64,000 bases of DNA from Arcicella rosea (GTDB lineage: Bacteria > Bacteroidota > Bacteroidia > Cytophagales > Spirosomataceae), in contig NZ_JACHKT010000015.1 in assembly GCF_014204325.1 (NCBI RefSeq), forward strand, positions 1 to 64,000, written 5' to 3'. Positions within the stretch are counted from its first letter, which is position 1; each line of letters begins with the position of its first letter. Below the pieces are notes generated by a model. The model was not told where the DNA came from. It saw only the letters and a list, made by a program, of their open reading frames with translations, and searched no databases. Both the position numbers and the translations under genes were made by a program. Below, in pieces: positions 9,315 to 18,927 of the stretch.

Positions 9315-10058
9315 ATGTTTACCAAACCCAAAATATTTCAACAATTCCCAAAGCTAGTTGCCGCAGAAAGTACTCGGAAAGATGGCTACAGCGAAGCCCC
9401 TTTTACTTCATTGAACTTAGGCTTGCATTCAGGCGATAATCTTGAAACAGTTTATAAAAATAGAGATAAATTTTTTGAAGCACTTGGTTTTTCTGCTGAA
9501 AAGGTAGCGTATTCGTATCAAATACACGAAGATAAAATATTGAGTGCAACAAAAGCAGGTTCTTACGAAGGTTTTGATGCTTTGATTACTAATCAAGCCG
9601 ATGTATTTGTAACCGTTACTGTGGCAGATTGTACACCTATTTTGATTTATGATGAAAAGCAAAAAGTAGTTGCGTCCATTCATGCAGGTTGGCGAGGAAC
9701 AGTTCTGGGCATTGTCACTAAAACCATTCAGCAAATGACGGCAGACTTTGGGACAAACCCAGCAGATTGTTTTGCATACATTGGTACTTGTATTGATGAA
9801 TGCTCTTTTGAAGTAGGAGAGGAGGTAGCCCAAAATTTTGAGCAGAAATTCAAAAGGTTTGATGCTGAAAAGGATAAATACTTTGTCGATTTGAAACAAG
9901 CCAATCTGGCACAATTGCTTGAAGCAGGAGTGCCCGACAATCAAATTGAAGTATCAAAGTTTTCTACTGTTTTAGACAATGAAAGTTATTTTTCGCACAG
10001 AAAAGAAAAAGGGAAAACAGGAAGGATGTTAGCCATTATTGGCTTGAAAAATGATTGA
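9315..10058 (+). CDS. pgeF: Laccase-domain purine nucleoside phosphorylase / PgeF family
   Basis: YfiH/PgeF family (DUF152, 'polyphenol oxidase' in older annotation). The family binds zinc through two histidines and a cysteine; here H71 (YSYQIHEDK), C106 (TVADCTPIL) and H123 (SIHAGWRGT) are all present in the expected order. Known members act as purine nucleoside phosphorylases/adenosine deaminases or influence peptidoglycan editing; which applies here cannot be told. Length 247 is typical. The start at 9315 gives the usual FPKL N-terminus. The gene is monocistronic, divergent from the deacetylase. Confidence 0.9.
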   Translation: MFTKPKIFQQFPKLVAAESTRKDGYSEAPFTSLNLGLHSGDNLETVYKNRDKFFEALGFSAEKVAYSYQIHEDKILSATKAGSYEGFDALITNQADVFVTVTVADCTPILIYDEKQKVVASIHAGWRGTVLGIVTKTIQQMTADFGTNPADCFAYIGTCIDECSFEVGEEVAQNFEQKFKRFDAEKDKYFVDLKQANLAQLLEAGVPDNQIEVSKFSTVLDNESYFSHRKEKGKTGRMLAIIGLKND

Positions 10059-10121
10059 ATTCTGAGAATAATCAAATATAATTGCAGTATTTAAAGAATC
10101 TGTATTGGAATAGTTATATTT

Positions 10122-10155
10122 TTTGCAATTGTCAGAACTAATATTCGTAACTTTG
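10122..10155 (+). promoter_or_regulatory. Bacteroidota-type promoter upstream of the small gene
   Basis: A -33 element TTTG (10122-10125) and a perfect -7 element TAACTTTG (10148-10155, consensus TAnnTTTG) are separated by 22 bp. It predicts a start near 10162 and a leader of about 100 nt before the 53-codon gene at 10264. Confidence 0.5.
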
Positions 10156-10263
10156 TGTCAGTCAAGTAATTAACACAGATTAAATGATTTTCACTCTTAT
10201 AAGTGAACCTCAACTTAGAGTAACAACAATCATTAATCGTGTTTCATTTAACAACACAAATGT

Positions 10264-10425
10264 ATGAAATACAATCCATTGTTGGCGGAAATGATTCTGG
10301 AAGAATCAAAGAGCCACAAAACAGAAAACTTGAAAGCATCTCAAGAAAATGATGCCGATAAAAGTTGGTTAGAGCGTTTTTTCGATTTCCTAACGCCATC
10401 TAACATTCACGTTGCCACTAAGTAG
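10264..10425 (+). CDS. Small protein, 53 aa, unknown function
   Basis: An ATG-initiated frame of 53 codons ending in TAG at 10423-10425. The product starts MKYNPLLAEMILEES, has a charged helical first half, then DKSWLERFFDFLTPSNIH and a short tail. It has no signal peptide or full membrane segment; the WLERFFDFL stretch could be an amphipathic helix. Support for a real gene is positional: a good promoter match at 10122-10155 and a strong terminator at 10443-10479 enclose it exactly. I recognise no family. Confidence 0.6.
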   Translation: MKYNPLLAEMILEESKSHKTENLKASQENDADKSWLERFFDFLTPSNIHVATK

Positions 10426-10442
10426 CAATTTATAGATTTTAG

Positions 10443-10479
10443 AAAGAGGTTTTCTTGCAGAAGAAAACCTCTTTTTTTG
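10443..10479 (+). terminator. Rho-independent terminator of the small gene
   Basis: Stem AAAGAGGTTTTCTT paired with AAGAAAACCTCTTT around a GCAG loop, followed by a run of T. It lies 18 bp after the stop codon of the 53-aa frame. Confidence 0.85.
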
Positions 10480-10492
10480 TGGTTATTAAAAC

Positions 10493-10522
10493 AAAAGAGA
10501 ATGCCATTGACGACATTCTCCC
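10493..10522 (-). terminator. Terminator of the outer-membrane receptor gene
   Basis: On the minus strand GAGAATG and CATTCTC form a stem with a 10-nt loop, followed by TTTTGTTTT. It lies about 60 bp after the stop of the receptor gene at 10580. Confidence 0.65.
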
Positions 10523-10579
10523 TGAATTTTCTGATTAAATAGATTTGAGTTATTTTTCACTGTAATGAAAAATCGTTGA

Positions 10580-13066
10580 TTAGTTACCTCCACTTTTTAC
10601 ACGACCTTTTTCGTCTTCTAAGCCAGTTTTGCGTTGGCGTGCGGCGGCAACTTTACTATTTCCAAAACGATATGAGAAGTTCAAGCGAATTACTCTACTT
10701 TCCCATTTGCTATTTACTTGTACGTCAATATCATTGAAAATGAATGAGCCACGGAATTGGTTAGTCCAGAATACATCATTAACATTTAATTTCAAAGTAG
10801 CTTTATCTTTCATTAATTTCTTTTGAATCCCGAATGACAATGCACCCATCGGACGACCTGCTAATTGTCCTTCAACAAAAGGTGACTGATACCAACCGCT
10901 TAACTCTAAAGAGTATTTTTTAGGTAAAGTAAATTGGTGTGTCATATTTACTTGATAAGTAGTAGCACGAGCATCCAAAGGTTGAAGGGTAGTCGTTGAA
11001 GTACCTTCCGAGTTAATAATTGTTTTAGGAATATCGCCTACGTAATGGTTATTGTATAAGTTCAAGTAAGTATTACTAAACCACCACTTTGTGATTGGCA
11101 CAGGCACAGAGAACGAAATTCCTAGGTTTTCAACATAACCAATGTTGATTTTTGTTACGTTCGTTGTTTTTAAAGTGTTGTTTTGTTCCAAAATCTCTGT
11201 CATAATTCCATTGGTACGGCTGAAATTTACAGTGGTTGTAATGGCATCTTTGAACGTATGCGATACTTCAAAAGCATTGGTATATTGTGGTTGTAATAAT
11301 TCATTACCTCTTGAATATGTATAAGGGTCGAGGAAGAATAAGAACGGATTCAAATCTTCATAACTTGGACGGTCGATTCTACGACTGAACGAGTAACCCA
11401 ATTGATGATCTTTTGATAATTTCTGACGGAAAAATACACTTGGGAAAAGGTTGGTATAATTTCTTTTCAACAATTCTTTTCCTAATAAAGAACCTTGCCC
11501 GTTTGTATTTTCAACTCTCAAACCTAATTGAACACTTAGCTTTTTGAATTCTTTAGAGTAGTTTACATAACCAGCATTGATGTTTTCTTTGTAAACAAAA
11601 TCACGAGTACGATTGGGGTCATTTACTGGCGTATTGGCATCACCTACCAAGAAATCAAAACGCATATCGTTACCAGAGTGTACATAACTTGTTTTTAAAC
11701 CAGCTTCAAATTTTGATGTTTTATTGATTGGATAAACTAAGTCTGTTTTGAAAGAATAAATATTGATTTTTGAACCTGTTAAACCATCTTCATTTCTTTT
11801 CTCACGTAAAATATTCTGAATATCATATTTTGAAGTACGATACTTCATTGAATTATTGGCATCATAACGAGCGTAGTCTAAATCAGTTGTGATTTCTCTA
11901 CCAGTTGAATCAATTATATGTTTGAAGTTCAAATTGGTTGAATAATTTCCCCAATTATTTCTGATACTTCCCAACGTTCTAGAAGTAGTATCCAATTGAG
12001 CCTGCGAATTTTTGATTAATGTTTCGTTGTTCAAATCTTCGTTCCAATTTCCATTCATCCCGTTGAATAAGAAACCAATGGTGTTCTTTTTATCTATGAA
12101 GTAATCAGCTCCCATTTTGTAAGAGAAAGAACTATTTCTACGGTCATTATTACCTACTTGATCAAAACCAGAAATTACTTTGCCATTTTCAAAAAATTTA
12201 CGATTGATTGATTGGATTTGGAAGCTTTGACGGTCGTTTGCAGAGAAATTTCCGAATAGATTTACTTTGCCATTTCTGTAGTTTAAGTTTAAACCAGCAC
12301 TTTCTTTTGGTAAAGATTTATAAAAACCGTAACCAAGCCCAATGTTTGCCGAACCATTCAAACCTGTATTTTGATTCTTTTTTAAACGAATGTTGATTAC
12401 TCCAGCATTTCCAGCGGCATCGTATTTAGCAGGCGGATTGGTCATGATTTCGATTTTATCCAATTGAGAAGCTTGCATGTTACGAAGCATATTTGCTAAA
12501 TCACCAGCCGACATATACGTTGGTTTGCCGTCTAACATTACCATTACATTTTGCTTTCCTTTCAATGAAATGTTCCCGTCTTTGTCAACTGTAACACCTG
12601 GAGATTTTTCTAAAACTTCAATCGCTGTATTGCCTGCTGAAACAATTGAGTTCTCAACATTCACAATTGTTTTGTCTATTTGCTGTTCGATAAAAGGTTT
12701 TTTGGCGGTAACCTGTACTTCTCCCAGCTCATTAGATGCTTCTGCTAATACTAATTTTGTTAATTTAATGTTTGGCGTTTCTGCTGAAAGGATAAACTTT
12801 GGCGTGTAATATTTTTTATATCCCAATTGAGAAATATTGACGATATAAGTACCATAATTTACTTTCTCGAATTCAAAAGTGCCGTTAACGTCGCCTAAAG
12901 CACCTTTTACTAATGAAGAGTCTTTTGCGTTCAATAAAGTAACGGTAGCAAATTCTACAATTTTACTTTTGTCGTCTGTGATTTGCCCTGAGATTTTTCC
13001 CTGAGCTTGTGCCTTAATATTAGCTAAACTAAATACGGTAAGGATTGCGTAAAAAATTGTTTTCAT
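10580..13066 (-). CDS. TonB-family outer-membrane beta-barrel receptor
   Basis: An 828-residue outer-membrane protein. Signal peptide (residues 1-21), a carboxypeptidase-D-regulatory-like beta-sandwich (ISGQITDDKSKIVEFATV, about 24-110), a plug domain (about 120-230, with GNISLKGKQNVMVMLDGKP) and a long C-terminal barrel of the OMP_b-brl_3 type. The plug reads like TonB-dependent receptors, but I see no obvious TonB box. No SusD partner adjoins it, so it is unlikely to be a classic glycan importer; a siderophore, peptide or other ligand is possible. It has its own spacer upstream and a terminator downstream. Confidence 0.88.
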   Translation of the reverse strand: MKTIFYAILTVFSLANIKAQAQGKISGQITDDKSKIVEFATVTLLNAKDSSLVKGALGDVNGTFEFEKVNYGTYIVNISQLGYKKYYTPKFILSAETPNIKLTKLVLAEASNELGEVQVTAKKPFIEQQIDKTIVNVENSIVSAGNTAIEVLEKSPGVTVDKDGNISLKGKQNVMVMLDGKPTYMSAGDLANMLRNMQASQLDKIEIMTNPPAKYDAAGNAGVINIRLKKNQNTGLNGSANIGLGYGFYKSLPKESAGLNLNYRNGKVNLFGNFSANDRQSFQIQSINRKFFENGKVISGFDQVGNNDRRNSSFSYKMGADYFIDKKNTIGFLFNGMNGNWNEDLNNETLIKNSQAQLDTTSRTLGSIRNNWGNYSTNLNFKHIIDSTGREITTDLDYARYDANNSMKYRTSKYDIQNILREKRNEDGLTGSKINIYSFKTDLVYPINKTSKFEAGLKTSYVHSGNDMRFDFLVGDANTPVNDPNRTRDFVYKENINAGYVNYSKEFKKLSVQLGLRVENTNGQGSLLGKELLKRNYTNLFPSVFFRQKLSKDHQLGYSFSRRIDRPSYEDLNPFLFFLDPYTYSRGNELLQPQYTNAFEVSHTFKDAITTTVNFSRTNGIMTEILEQNNTLKTTNVTKINIGYVENLGISFSVPVPITKWWFSNTYLNLYNNHYVGDIPKTIINSEGTSTTTLQPLDARATTYQVNMTHQFTLPKKYSLELSGWYQSPFVEGQLAGRPMGALSFGIQKKLMKDKATLKLNVNDVFWTNQFRGSFIFNDIDVQVNSKWESRVIRLNFSYRFGNSKVAAARQRKTGLEDEKGRVKSGGN

Positions 13067-13371
13067 GATGAGTGAATTTTAGGTTTTTAGATTTATTGGT
13101 TAAACATTTTGGATGATTGATGATTCGAAATTAATAGTATGCCAACTACCTTGTTATGCAAACTACTTAATCGGCTTCCCTAAAGGATAAATGGTTTGTT
13201 GAATACCATCAATGAAAAATTGAAACGTTAAGGGGAATGATTTGTAGCTAAGATGCAGCCATGCAGAAAAAGGTTGCAGAGAATTGAGAAAAAATCTAAA
13301 AAAGATTTTAAGACAAAAAAATAGGCGATTTAGCTGAACACTAAACCGCCTATTGAGAAATGAATTTTACT
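13067..13371. other. Intergenic region between coaX and the receptor gene
   Basis: About 300 bp without a gene. It holds the coaX terminator (13314-13354) and presumably the receptor promoter near 13080-13200; I could not fix a convincing -33/-7 pair. Confidence 0.5.
13314..13354 (-). terminator. Terminator of coaX
   Basis: On the minus strand AATAGGCGG-TTTAG pairs with CTAAA-TCGCCTATT around a short loop, followed by a T run. It starts about 20 bp after the coaX stop. Confidence 0.8.
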
Positions 13372-14136
13372 TTATTTTACAATTTCAGAAATGATTTTCA
13401 AACCATTCAACGTCAATAATTTATCAACTTCATCAAATTCATCTCGAAGTGGCGTTAGAATAGACGAAAGTCCACCAGTAGCTAAAACGATACAATCTTG
13501 CCCAACTTCTTTTTTGATTTGCATTATCATTTCACGAACCATTCCTACATAACCCCAAAGAATTCCTGCTTGAATAGCATGAACAGTATTTTTTCCAATG
13601 GCAGATTCAGGCATAACTAAAGGTACTTCTGGTAATTGTGCAGTGTTTGAAAAAAGCGATTTTACAGCCGTTTTTAAACCCGGAGCAATGGAAACACCTA
13701 AAATTTTACCTTCGCCAGTAACAACGGTAAAAGTTAAAGCTGTTCCGAAATCTACGATTAAACATGTTTTCTTGTAGGTATAATATGAATAAGTAGCATT
13801 ACAAACTAAATCTGTACCGATTTCATAAGGACTTAGAATTTCCATTTTCAATTGGTCATAGATTTCTGGACCAATAATGATTGGGTCGAGACCAAGCATT
13901 TCTTGAACTGTTTCTTTCAAAACATGTTTTAAATCTGGCACTACGCAACTAATAATTGAGCGATTGATTTTACTGATTTTTAGATTGTTTTCCAAGAAAA
14001 ACAGGCGAAGCTTTGCTTCAAAATCAGAAGAACGCCCAGAAGAATCAGAAGGAATTCTGAATTGATGAATCCATTCTTGGCGGTTATGAATCCCGAAAAC
14101 TACGTCGGTATTACCAATGTCTATGGCTAAAAGCAT
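13372..14136 (-). CDS. coaX: Type III pantothenate kinase
   Basis: CoaX phosphorylates pantothenate, the first step of coenzyme A synthesis. The 254-residue ASKHA-fold protein begins with the phosphate-binding motif LLAIDIGNTDVVFGI, has the GTDLVCNA segment (pantothenate site region), the second phosphate motif IVDFGTALTFTVV and a glycine-rich adenosine region LATGGLSS near the C-terminus. Type III enzymes need a monovalent cation and are not inhibited by CoA. It lies 18 bp downstream of nadE on the same strand, so both cofactor genes are probably cotranscribed. Confidence 0.95.
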   Translation of the reverse strand: MLLAIDIGNTDVVFGIHNRQEWIHQFRIPSDSSGRSSDFEAKLRLFFLENNLKISKINRSIISCVVPDLKHVLKETVQEMLGLDPIIIGPEIYDQLKMEILSPYEIGTDLVCNATYSYYTYKKTCLIVDFGTALTFTVVTGEGKILGVSIAPGLKTAVKSLFSNTAQLPEVPLVMPESAIGKNTVHAIQAGILWGYVGMVREMIMQIKKEVGQDCIVLATGGLSSILTPLRDEFDEVDKLLTLNGLKIISEIVK

Positions 14137-14154
14137 ACTTTCTAGTTTATAATA

Positions 14155-16167
14155 TTAAAAGCCAATTTTACCTCTTCTTTTTCCTTTCCCTGAATTGTTG
14201 GCGTACTCTAGCATTTCTTCGATTTCTTTCTGAAAACCACCAGAAAGAATTGGGAATCTCAACCAACTTCTTGGGTCTAGGTTACGGTCGTCCACATGGA
14301 AACTTGGTGCATAGCGTTCACGTTTCCATTGATTTCTAGCGAAAAGTCTAAAAAATCTTTCGATAGAAGTAATTAATTTTTCACGAGTGTAAATACCTTC
14401 AAATTCCATTTCCATGATTTTTAAACAATCTGTAGGAGATTTTTTATCACGAATTGCTGAGGTTTCAATGGCGTTTAATAAATCATAAGGCATTAAATCT
14501 TCTTCGTCAATCTGTTTAGCTTCTAGCGGACGTAATTCGGCTGTCGGTTGCAAATTATTCATGGCATTTAAGCCTTTTATTTGATGAGTTCCGCCCAAAC
14601 CAGTGTTTTCTAGCCAACGCAACCAATGACGCAACCAATGTTTGTCGATACCCGCAATCGGTGAAATAGAGCCAGAAGTGTCTCCATCCATCGTAGCATA
14701 TCCAACCGATGCTTCAGAACGGTTAGAAGTAGATAAAAGTAAAGCATTGTTGATATTTGCCAACAACCAAGCACTTGGGCTACGAACCCTCGCTTGAATA
14801 TTTTGTAATGCAAGGTCATCGGTCTGCCAAGATAAATCTCTTCCAATAGCACCTTGAATCAATCCTTTATAAGTTTCCACCAAGCCATTGATGTCAATAT
14901 CATAAAAAGTAGTGTTCAAATCTTTGGCTAATGAAGTAGCAGAATGACGAGTATCCGATGAACTATTTTGTGTTCCTTGATAAATATTTGTAATCAAAGC
15001 AGCAGATAATTCTGCTACAGAATTACAAAGTTGAATCGCTTTGATGTATTTTAGTTTTTGTTTGAAACCATCTAAACCCAATTCTGTAACAGCCATTTCG
15101 ATGGCTAAGTAACACAATGCAGTAATAGCAGAAGAATCTGCACCACCAGAAAGTGAAATTACCCAGCCATTAGAACGTGATTTTCTTAAATAATCGAATA
15201 GTGCTAAAGCGATAGCTCTTGCAAATTCTTCTTCTTTCTGAAAACCATTCGCTTCCCAATGTTCAAGTGCATAATTATTTTTAATAGGAGCAATCTCTGG
15301 ATAATCGAAAAGTACTTGTACAGCATTTGAAGCCCTGAATAGGATAAAATTTTGACTTTGTTCTAAACGAATTTTATCTAAATCAATCACCGCTGAAGTC
15401 AAGTAATAATCTTTGTAAGAAAATCTTGTACCAGAAACGAGCATTTCGCCAGCCTGAGCAATCATCGCATCTCCGTCGAAGATGGCTCTCCCTGACTCAT
15501 TTCCGAGCAAATTTGCATAAATATAGGCCACTCCAAAAGCACGAGAACCATCTTGAACGAGGCGTTCACGAGTTTGCGTTTTGAAGAAAGAAAAATGAGA
15601 AGCCGTTGGATTCAGAATAATATCACAACCTTTTAAATAAAGTTCTCTTCCGGGGCGATTTGCCACCCAAGCATCTTCACAAATTTCAAAGCCAATTTTT
15701 ACACCGCCTACTTCAAAAAGTAAATCGCCAATAGGGTAAGAAAACTCACCAATTCTAAATTCAGTTTTTTCACCCACAGGCCAATGTTGAAACCAACGAG
15801 TTTCATAATGAATACCATTGTTCGCCAAAGTTTTTTTACAAGCGAAGCCTCTGATTTGCTTATTAACAATCAAACAAGCAGCATTATAAATATGATTATT
15901 GATACGAATGGGTAAACCTACACAAACTGCAATGCTTGAAGTATGTAGAGCAATATCCTCTAAAGCATCTAAAGCACTGTCGCAAGTACCTTGTGCATAG
16001 AACATGTCTTCGCAGCCATAACCAGTAATGCAAAGTTCGGGTAAACACAAAATGCTGATGTCTTGCTTTTTTGCTTCCTCAATACAGTTAATGATATTGT
16101 TTTTATTACTCTCCCATGCTAAAGGTGTTTGGTTTACGACCCCAGCGGCTACTTTAATTAGATTCAT
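14155..16167 (-). CDS. nadE: Glutamine-dependent NAD+ synthetase
   Basis: Makes NAD+ from deamido-NAD+, ATP and glutamine. It is the two-domain type: an N-terminal nitrilase-like glutaminase with the catalytic triad E44 (LPELCITGYG), K111/K112 (GFACKKTLA) and C163 (GFEICEDAW), then the synthetase domain with the ATP-binding P-loop SGGADSSA near residue 340 and the GTSNRSE-like STSNRSEASVGY segment. I chose the ATG at 16167, which starts the nitrilase strand NLIKVAAGVVNQ; the frame stays open to 16209. About 670 residues is normal. It follows a small lipoprotein gene by 25 bp and precedes coaX. Confidence 0.95.
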   Translation of the reverse strand: MNLIKVAAGVVNQTPLAWESNKNNIINCIEEAKKQDISILCLPELCITGYGCEDMFYAQGTCDSALDALEDIALHTSSIAVCVGLPIRINNHIYNAACLIVNKQIRGFACKKTLANNGIHYETRWFQHWPVGEKTEFRIGEFSYPIGDLLFEVGGVKIGFEICEDAWVANRPGRELYLKGCDIILNPTASHFSFFKTQTRERLVQDGSRAFGVAYIYANLLGNESGRAIFDGDAMIAQAGEMLVSGTRFSYKDYYLTSAVIDLDKIRLEQSQNFILFRASNAVQVLFDYPEIAPIKNNYALEHWEANGFQKEEEFARAIALALFDYLRKSRSNGWVISLSGGADSSAITALCYLAIEMAVTELGLDGFKQKLKYIKAIQLCNSVAELSAALITNIYQGTQNSSSDTRHSATSLAKDLNTTFYDIDINGLVETYKGLIQGAIGRDLSWQTDDLALQNIQARVRSPSAWLLANINNALLLSTSNRSEASVGYATMDGDTSGSISPIAGIDKHWLRHWLRWLENTGLGGTHQIKGLNAMNNLQPTAELRPLEAKQIDEEDLMPYDLLNAIETSAIRDKKSPTDCLKIMEMEFEGIYTREKLITSIERFFRLFARNQWKRERYAPSFHVDDRNLDPRSWLRFPILSGGFQKEIEEMLEYANNSGKGKRRGKIGF

Positions 16168-16192
16168 GTTGTTGTATTTTGAATAGCCAAGG

Positions 16193-16495
16193 CTAATTCT
16201 TTTTATCAAAATTTACTCTTTCGCCAGGAAGTGTATATTTGAATTTACTTTTCCCTGACTTTTTATCTTTTTTACCATTAAACTTTTTACTTCCTTTAAC
16301 AGGATTCCACGGCCAATGTTTCTTAGTCGTCGTCCATGAAAAGGCCGCTCTTGGTCTAAAAGTTCCACCTTCGTGTTTATGTTCTACAGAAACCCTACAG
16401 TTTTTCTCTGGACAACGCTTCGCCCACAGACATCCCGATAAAGTAAAACAGGAAAGTAAGAACAGGAAAATGTAGTAAAAAGGATTATATTTCAT
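16193..16495 (-). CDS. Small basic lipoprotein, unknown function
   Basis: A 100-residue protein from the ATG at 16495. A hydrophobic signal ends in the lipobox LSGC, so it should be lipidated. The mature part is short and very basic (WAKRCPEKNCRVSVEHKHEG, then a lysine-rich stretch) with two further cysteines. Such short Cys/Lys/His proteins occur in many Cytophagales without known function. It directly precedes nadE on the same strand. The frame upstream of 16495 is open to 16528 but lacks export features. Confidence 0.6.
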   Translation of the reverse strand: MKYNPFYYIFLFLLSCFTLSGCLWAKRCPEKNCRVSVEHKHEGGTFRPRAAFSWTTTKKHWPWNPVKGSKKFNGKKDKKSGKSKFKYTLPGERVNFDKKN

Positions 16496-16610
16496 CAGCG
16501 TTGAGTTTGCCAGACAAAAATACATCATTTTGAACCATAACGAAAAAAGGAGAGGAGGGATTTGGGTACAAAAGTGTGAGTACCTAGAATGAAGTTAAAT
16601 CTATAAAGCA

Positions 16611-16646
16611 AAAAACCCTTCATACGCCATGTATGAAGGGTTTTTG
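16611..16646. terminator. Terminator downstream of tRNA-Thr
   Basis: Stem AAAAACCCTTCATAC with GTATGAAGGGTTTTTG around a 5-nt loop, with A and T tracts on both sides. It lies 10 bp after the 3' end of the tRNA on the minus strand and could also act on rightward transcripts. Confidence 0.85.
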
Positions 16647-16656
16647 TAATTTTTTG

Positions 16657-16729
<73 letters not shown>

Positions 16730-16771
16730 TTTTCTCAACGATTAGCGAGATGTTCTTCGTTTATCGTGATG

Positions 16772-16803
16772 CAAAATTAGTAGGTTTTGTATTACTGTGC
16801 AAA
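16772..16803 (-). promoter_or_regulatory. Promoter of tRNA-Thr
   Basis: On the minus strand TTTG (16800-16803) and TAATTTTG (16772-16779, a full TAnnTTTG match) are 20 bp apart, placing transcription start about 35 bp before the tRNA. Confidence 0.65.
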
Positions 16804-16890
16804 CCTTTTGGAAAGAAATTTTTAACATTTTGTTAAACTTTTTTGCAAGTTTCTGAAATTCAAAAGATTAAGCGGTGAAATTTTTTTCAA

Positions 16891-16926
16891 AAAAAACAGG
16901 GCTAATGATTAAATTAGCCCTGTTTT
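16891..16926 (-). terminator. Terminator of the DUF349 gene
   Basis: AAAACAGGGCTAAT (16893-16906) pairs perfectly with ATTAGCCCTGTTTT (16913-16926); T run on the minus-strand side. It begins about 10 bp after the stop codon. Confidence 0.85.
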
Positions 16927-16935
16927 GGTGATTTT

Positions 16936-18927
16936 TCATCTTTCAGCTTCTCTGATTATTTTAATTTGATGTTTCAAATCTGATAAATCTTTTGCTGCTT
17001 TTTGAATTTTTGCTTCAACATCTTGACGAAGCTTGTCTGCATTTTTAGATTTTGCGAAAAATTCTAAGTTATTTCTGTAAACTGCAATGTCATTTTCAAT
17101 AGTCTGCATTTTACGACGGATGTCATTTTCTTTACGAATTAAATCTTTTGGTGATTCTCCGTGTGCTCTCACCATTTCAACTTCATTCTGTAAACTCAAT
17201 TGCTCACGTTCTCTACCAGAAAGTTTTGCCATTGCACTTACATACTTGTTGATGGCATTGATATAACGTTTTCCGATATTTTGCATCTCCTTTTTAGGAA
17301 CAAAACCAATTGCCGACCATTGTGCTTTGAATTCAGCTAATCTTGTTGTTTCAGCACCTTCAGAAGCTTCTTTTTCAATTTGCTCACAAAGGGCAATTTT
17401 GTTTACTAAATTAGCTTCAAACTCTTTTTCTAACGTTTGGTTTTTAGCTCTTTTTAAATTGAAGAAAGTATCACATACATTTTTGAATTTACTGTAAATG
17501 ACATCTTTTTCTTTTTCAGGAACATGACCAATCTCACGGAATTCTTTTTGTAAACGAATTACTGTATTAGTGGCTTCTTGAGATTCATCTTCATTGGCTA
17601 ATAATGCTTCTACTTCCTCAATAATTGCATTCTTGGCTTTTAAATTTTCTTCTCTTTTGATTTCTAGTAAACGGAAAAATTCAGTTTTGTTTCTAAAAAA
17701 TGTTTTAATATCCGACCAAAATTTATCGCTTAATTCTTTGCCTTTTTCTTTAGGCATAAAACCTTTGATATTATTCCATTGGTCTTGGAGAGCCAAAAGA
17801 GCTTTGGTGCGGTCGTTCCATTCAGTAATTGAAGCGGAATTAAAGCTTGCGAAAGGTTGAATAAGCTCTGCAATTGAAGTTTTCAAAGCGAACACTTGTT
17901 CTGCTTCTGCTTTTGACGCTTCTAATTGTTCACGACGTTTGCCATAAATAATATCTAAAGCATCTTTTACTCTTTGCCAGATAAGTTCATTTTCTTCTTT
18001 TGGTGCTGGCCCAACGTGCTTGTACTCTTCAAAAGTTGCTACAGCTTCATCCAACATTTTACCAGTAACGTTTTCTGTTTTCGACGTTTCTGCTATTCTT
18101 TCGATTTTGCTACATAACTCAATTTTGTGTTGAAGATTACGCTTGCGGTCAAGTTCTAACAACTCAAAATAAATACTACGATTACTGTAAAATCTATCAA
18201 CTAAAGCGTGGAATGTCTGCCAAAGTGTATTATTGTGTGGCGAATTTACATTTCCAGCAGTTTTCCATTCTTCTTGAATCTTCTTGAATTCATTAAAACC
18301 AGATTTGATATGAGCTGGGTCACTGCTATCTTCACCTTCAACCAAAGTACGAAGACGATTGATAAGTACAGTTTTTTGACTGAAATTCTTATCTTTTTCT
18401 TTTTCGATGTTTGCAAAATACTTAGAACGTTCTTCTTTAATCGCTTTGAAAAGCGTATCAAATTGTTCACTTGCAGCGTCTAGCTTAAATTCAAAACCAT
18501 CTTCAGAACCTTCATTTGCTTCTTTAAATTTAGCAAGTGCTTCTGCTTTTTCTGCACTTTTAATTTGTTCAAATAATGGTCTTACTTCTTTCAAAGTATC
18601 TTCAGATTTTCTGAAAATACCTACTGAAGGATTTTCTTTTACTTCTGCTAATACTTTCTCTAAAGTTTTTACAAAATCTGCTTTCTGAAAACCAGAATAA
18701 TCAATTGCTTGACTATCAGTTGTTTCTGTCTCTTCAATGGTTTCAAGTACCGCTGATACAAGAATAGGCTCAGGTGTTACTTCAGAGATTGTTTCAGTGG
18801 GTTCAGGGGTTGCTGCAACCTCAAGAATAGATACTTCTTCCGCTGGTGTGTTGGTTGCGGATTCTGTTACTTCGATAGCTTGTGCTTCGATTTCTTCTTT
18901 AATTTCTTTTGCTTCTTCGTTAATCAT
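16936..18927 (-). CDS. DUF349 repeat protein
   Basis: A 663-residue cytoplasmic, highly charged and helical protein. After an acidic low-complexity N-terminus (residues 1-75, rich in Glu/Thr/Ala/Pro) come about six DUF349 repeats, each with a helical pair and a recurring W or F core (for example KIQEEWKTAG, ALQDQWNNIKG, RLQKEFREIGHVP, EFKAQWSAIGFVP), ending in a coiled coil. The family is widespread in Bacteroidota; no biochemical role is established to my knowledge. It has its own terminator. Confidence 0.88.
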   Translation of the reverse strand: MINEEAKEIKEEIEAQAIEVTESATNTPAEEVSILEVAATPEPTETISEVTPEPILVSAVLETIEETETTDSQAIDYSGFQKADFVKTLEKVLAEVKENPSVGIFRKSEDTLKEVRPLFEQIKSAEKAEALAKFKEANEGSEDGFEFKLDAASEQFDTLFKAIKEERSKYFANIEKEKDKNFSQKTVLINRLRTLVEGEDSSDPAHIKSGFNEFKKIQEEWKTAGNVNSPHNNTLWQTFHALVDRFYSNRSIYFELLELDRKRNLQHKIELCSKIERIAETSKTENVTGKMLDEAVATFEEYKHVGPAPKEENELIWQRVKDALDIIYGKRREQLEASKAEAEQVFALKTSIAELIQPFASFNSASITEWNDRTKALLALQDQWNNIKGFMPKEKGKELSDKFWSDIKTFFRNKTEFFRLLEIKREENLKAKNAIIEEVEALLANEDESQEATNTVIRLQKEFREIGHVPEKEKDVIYSKFKNVCDTFFNLKRAKNQTLEKEFEANLVNKIALCEQIEKEASEGAETTRLAEFKAQWSAIGFVPKKEMQNIGKRYINAINKYVSAMAKLSGREREQLSLQNEVEMVRAHGESPKDLIRKENDIRRKMQTIENDIAVYRNNLEFFAKSKNADKLRQDVEAKIQKAAKDLSDLKHQIKIIREAER

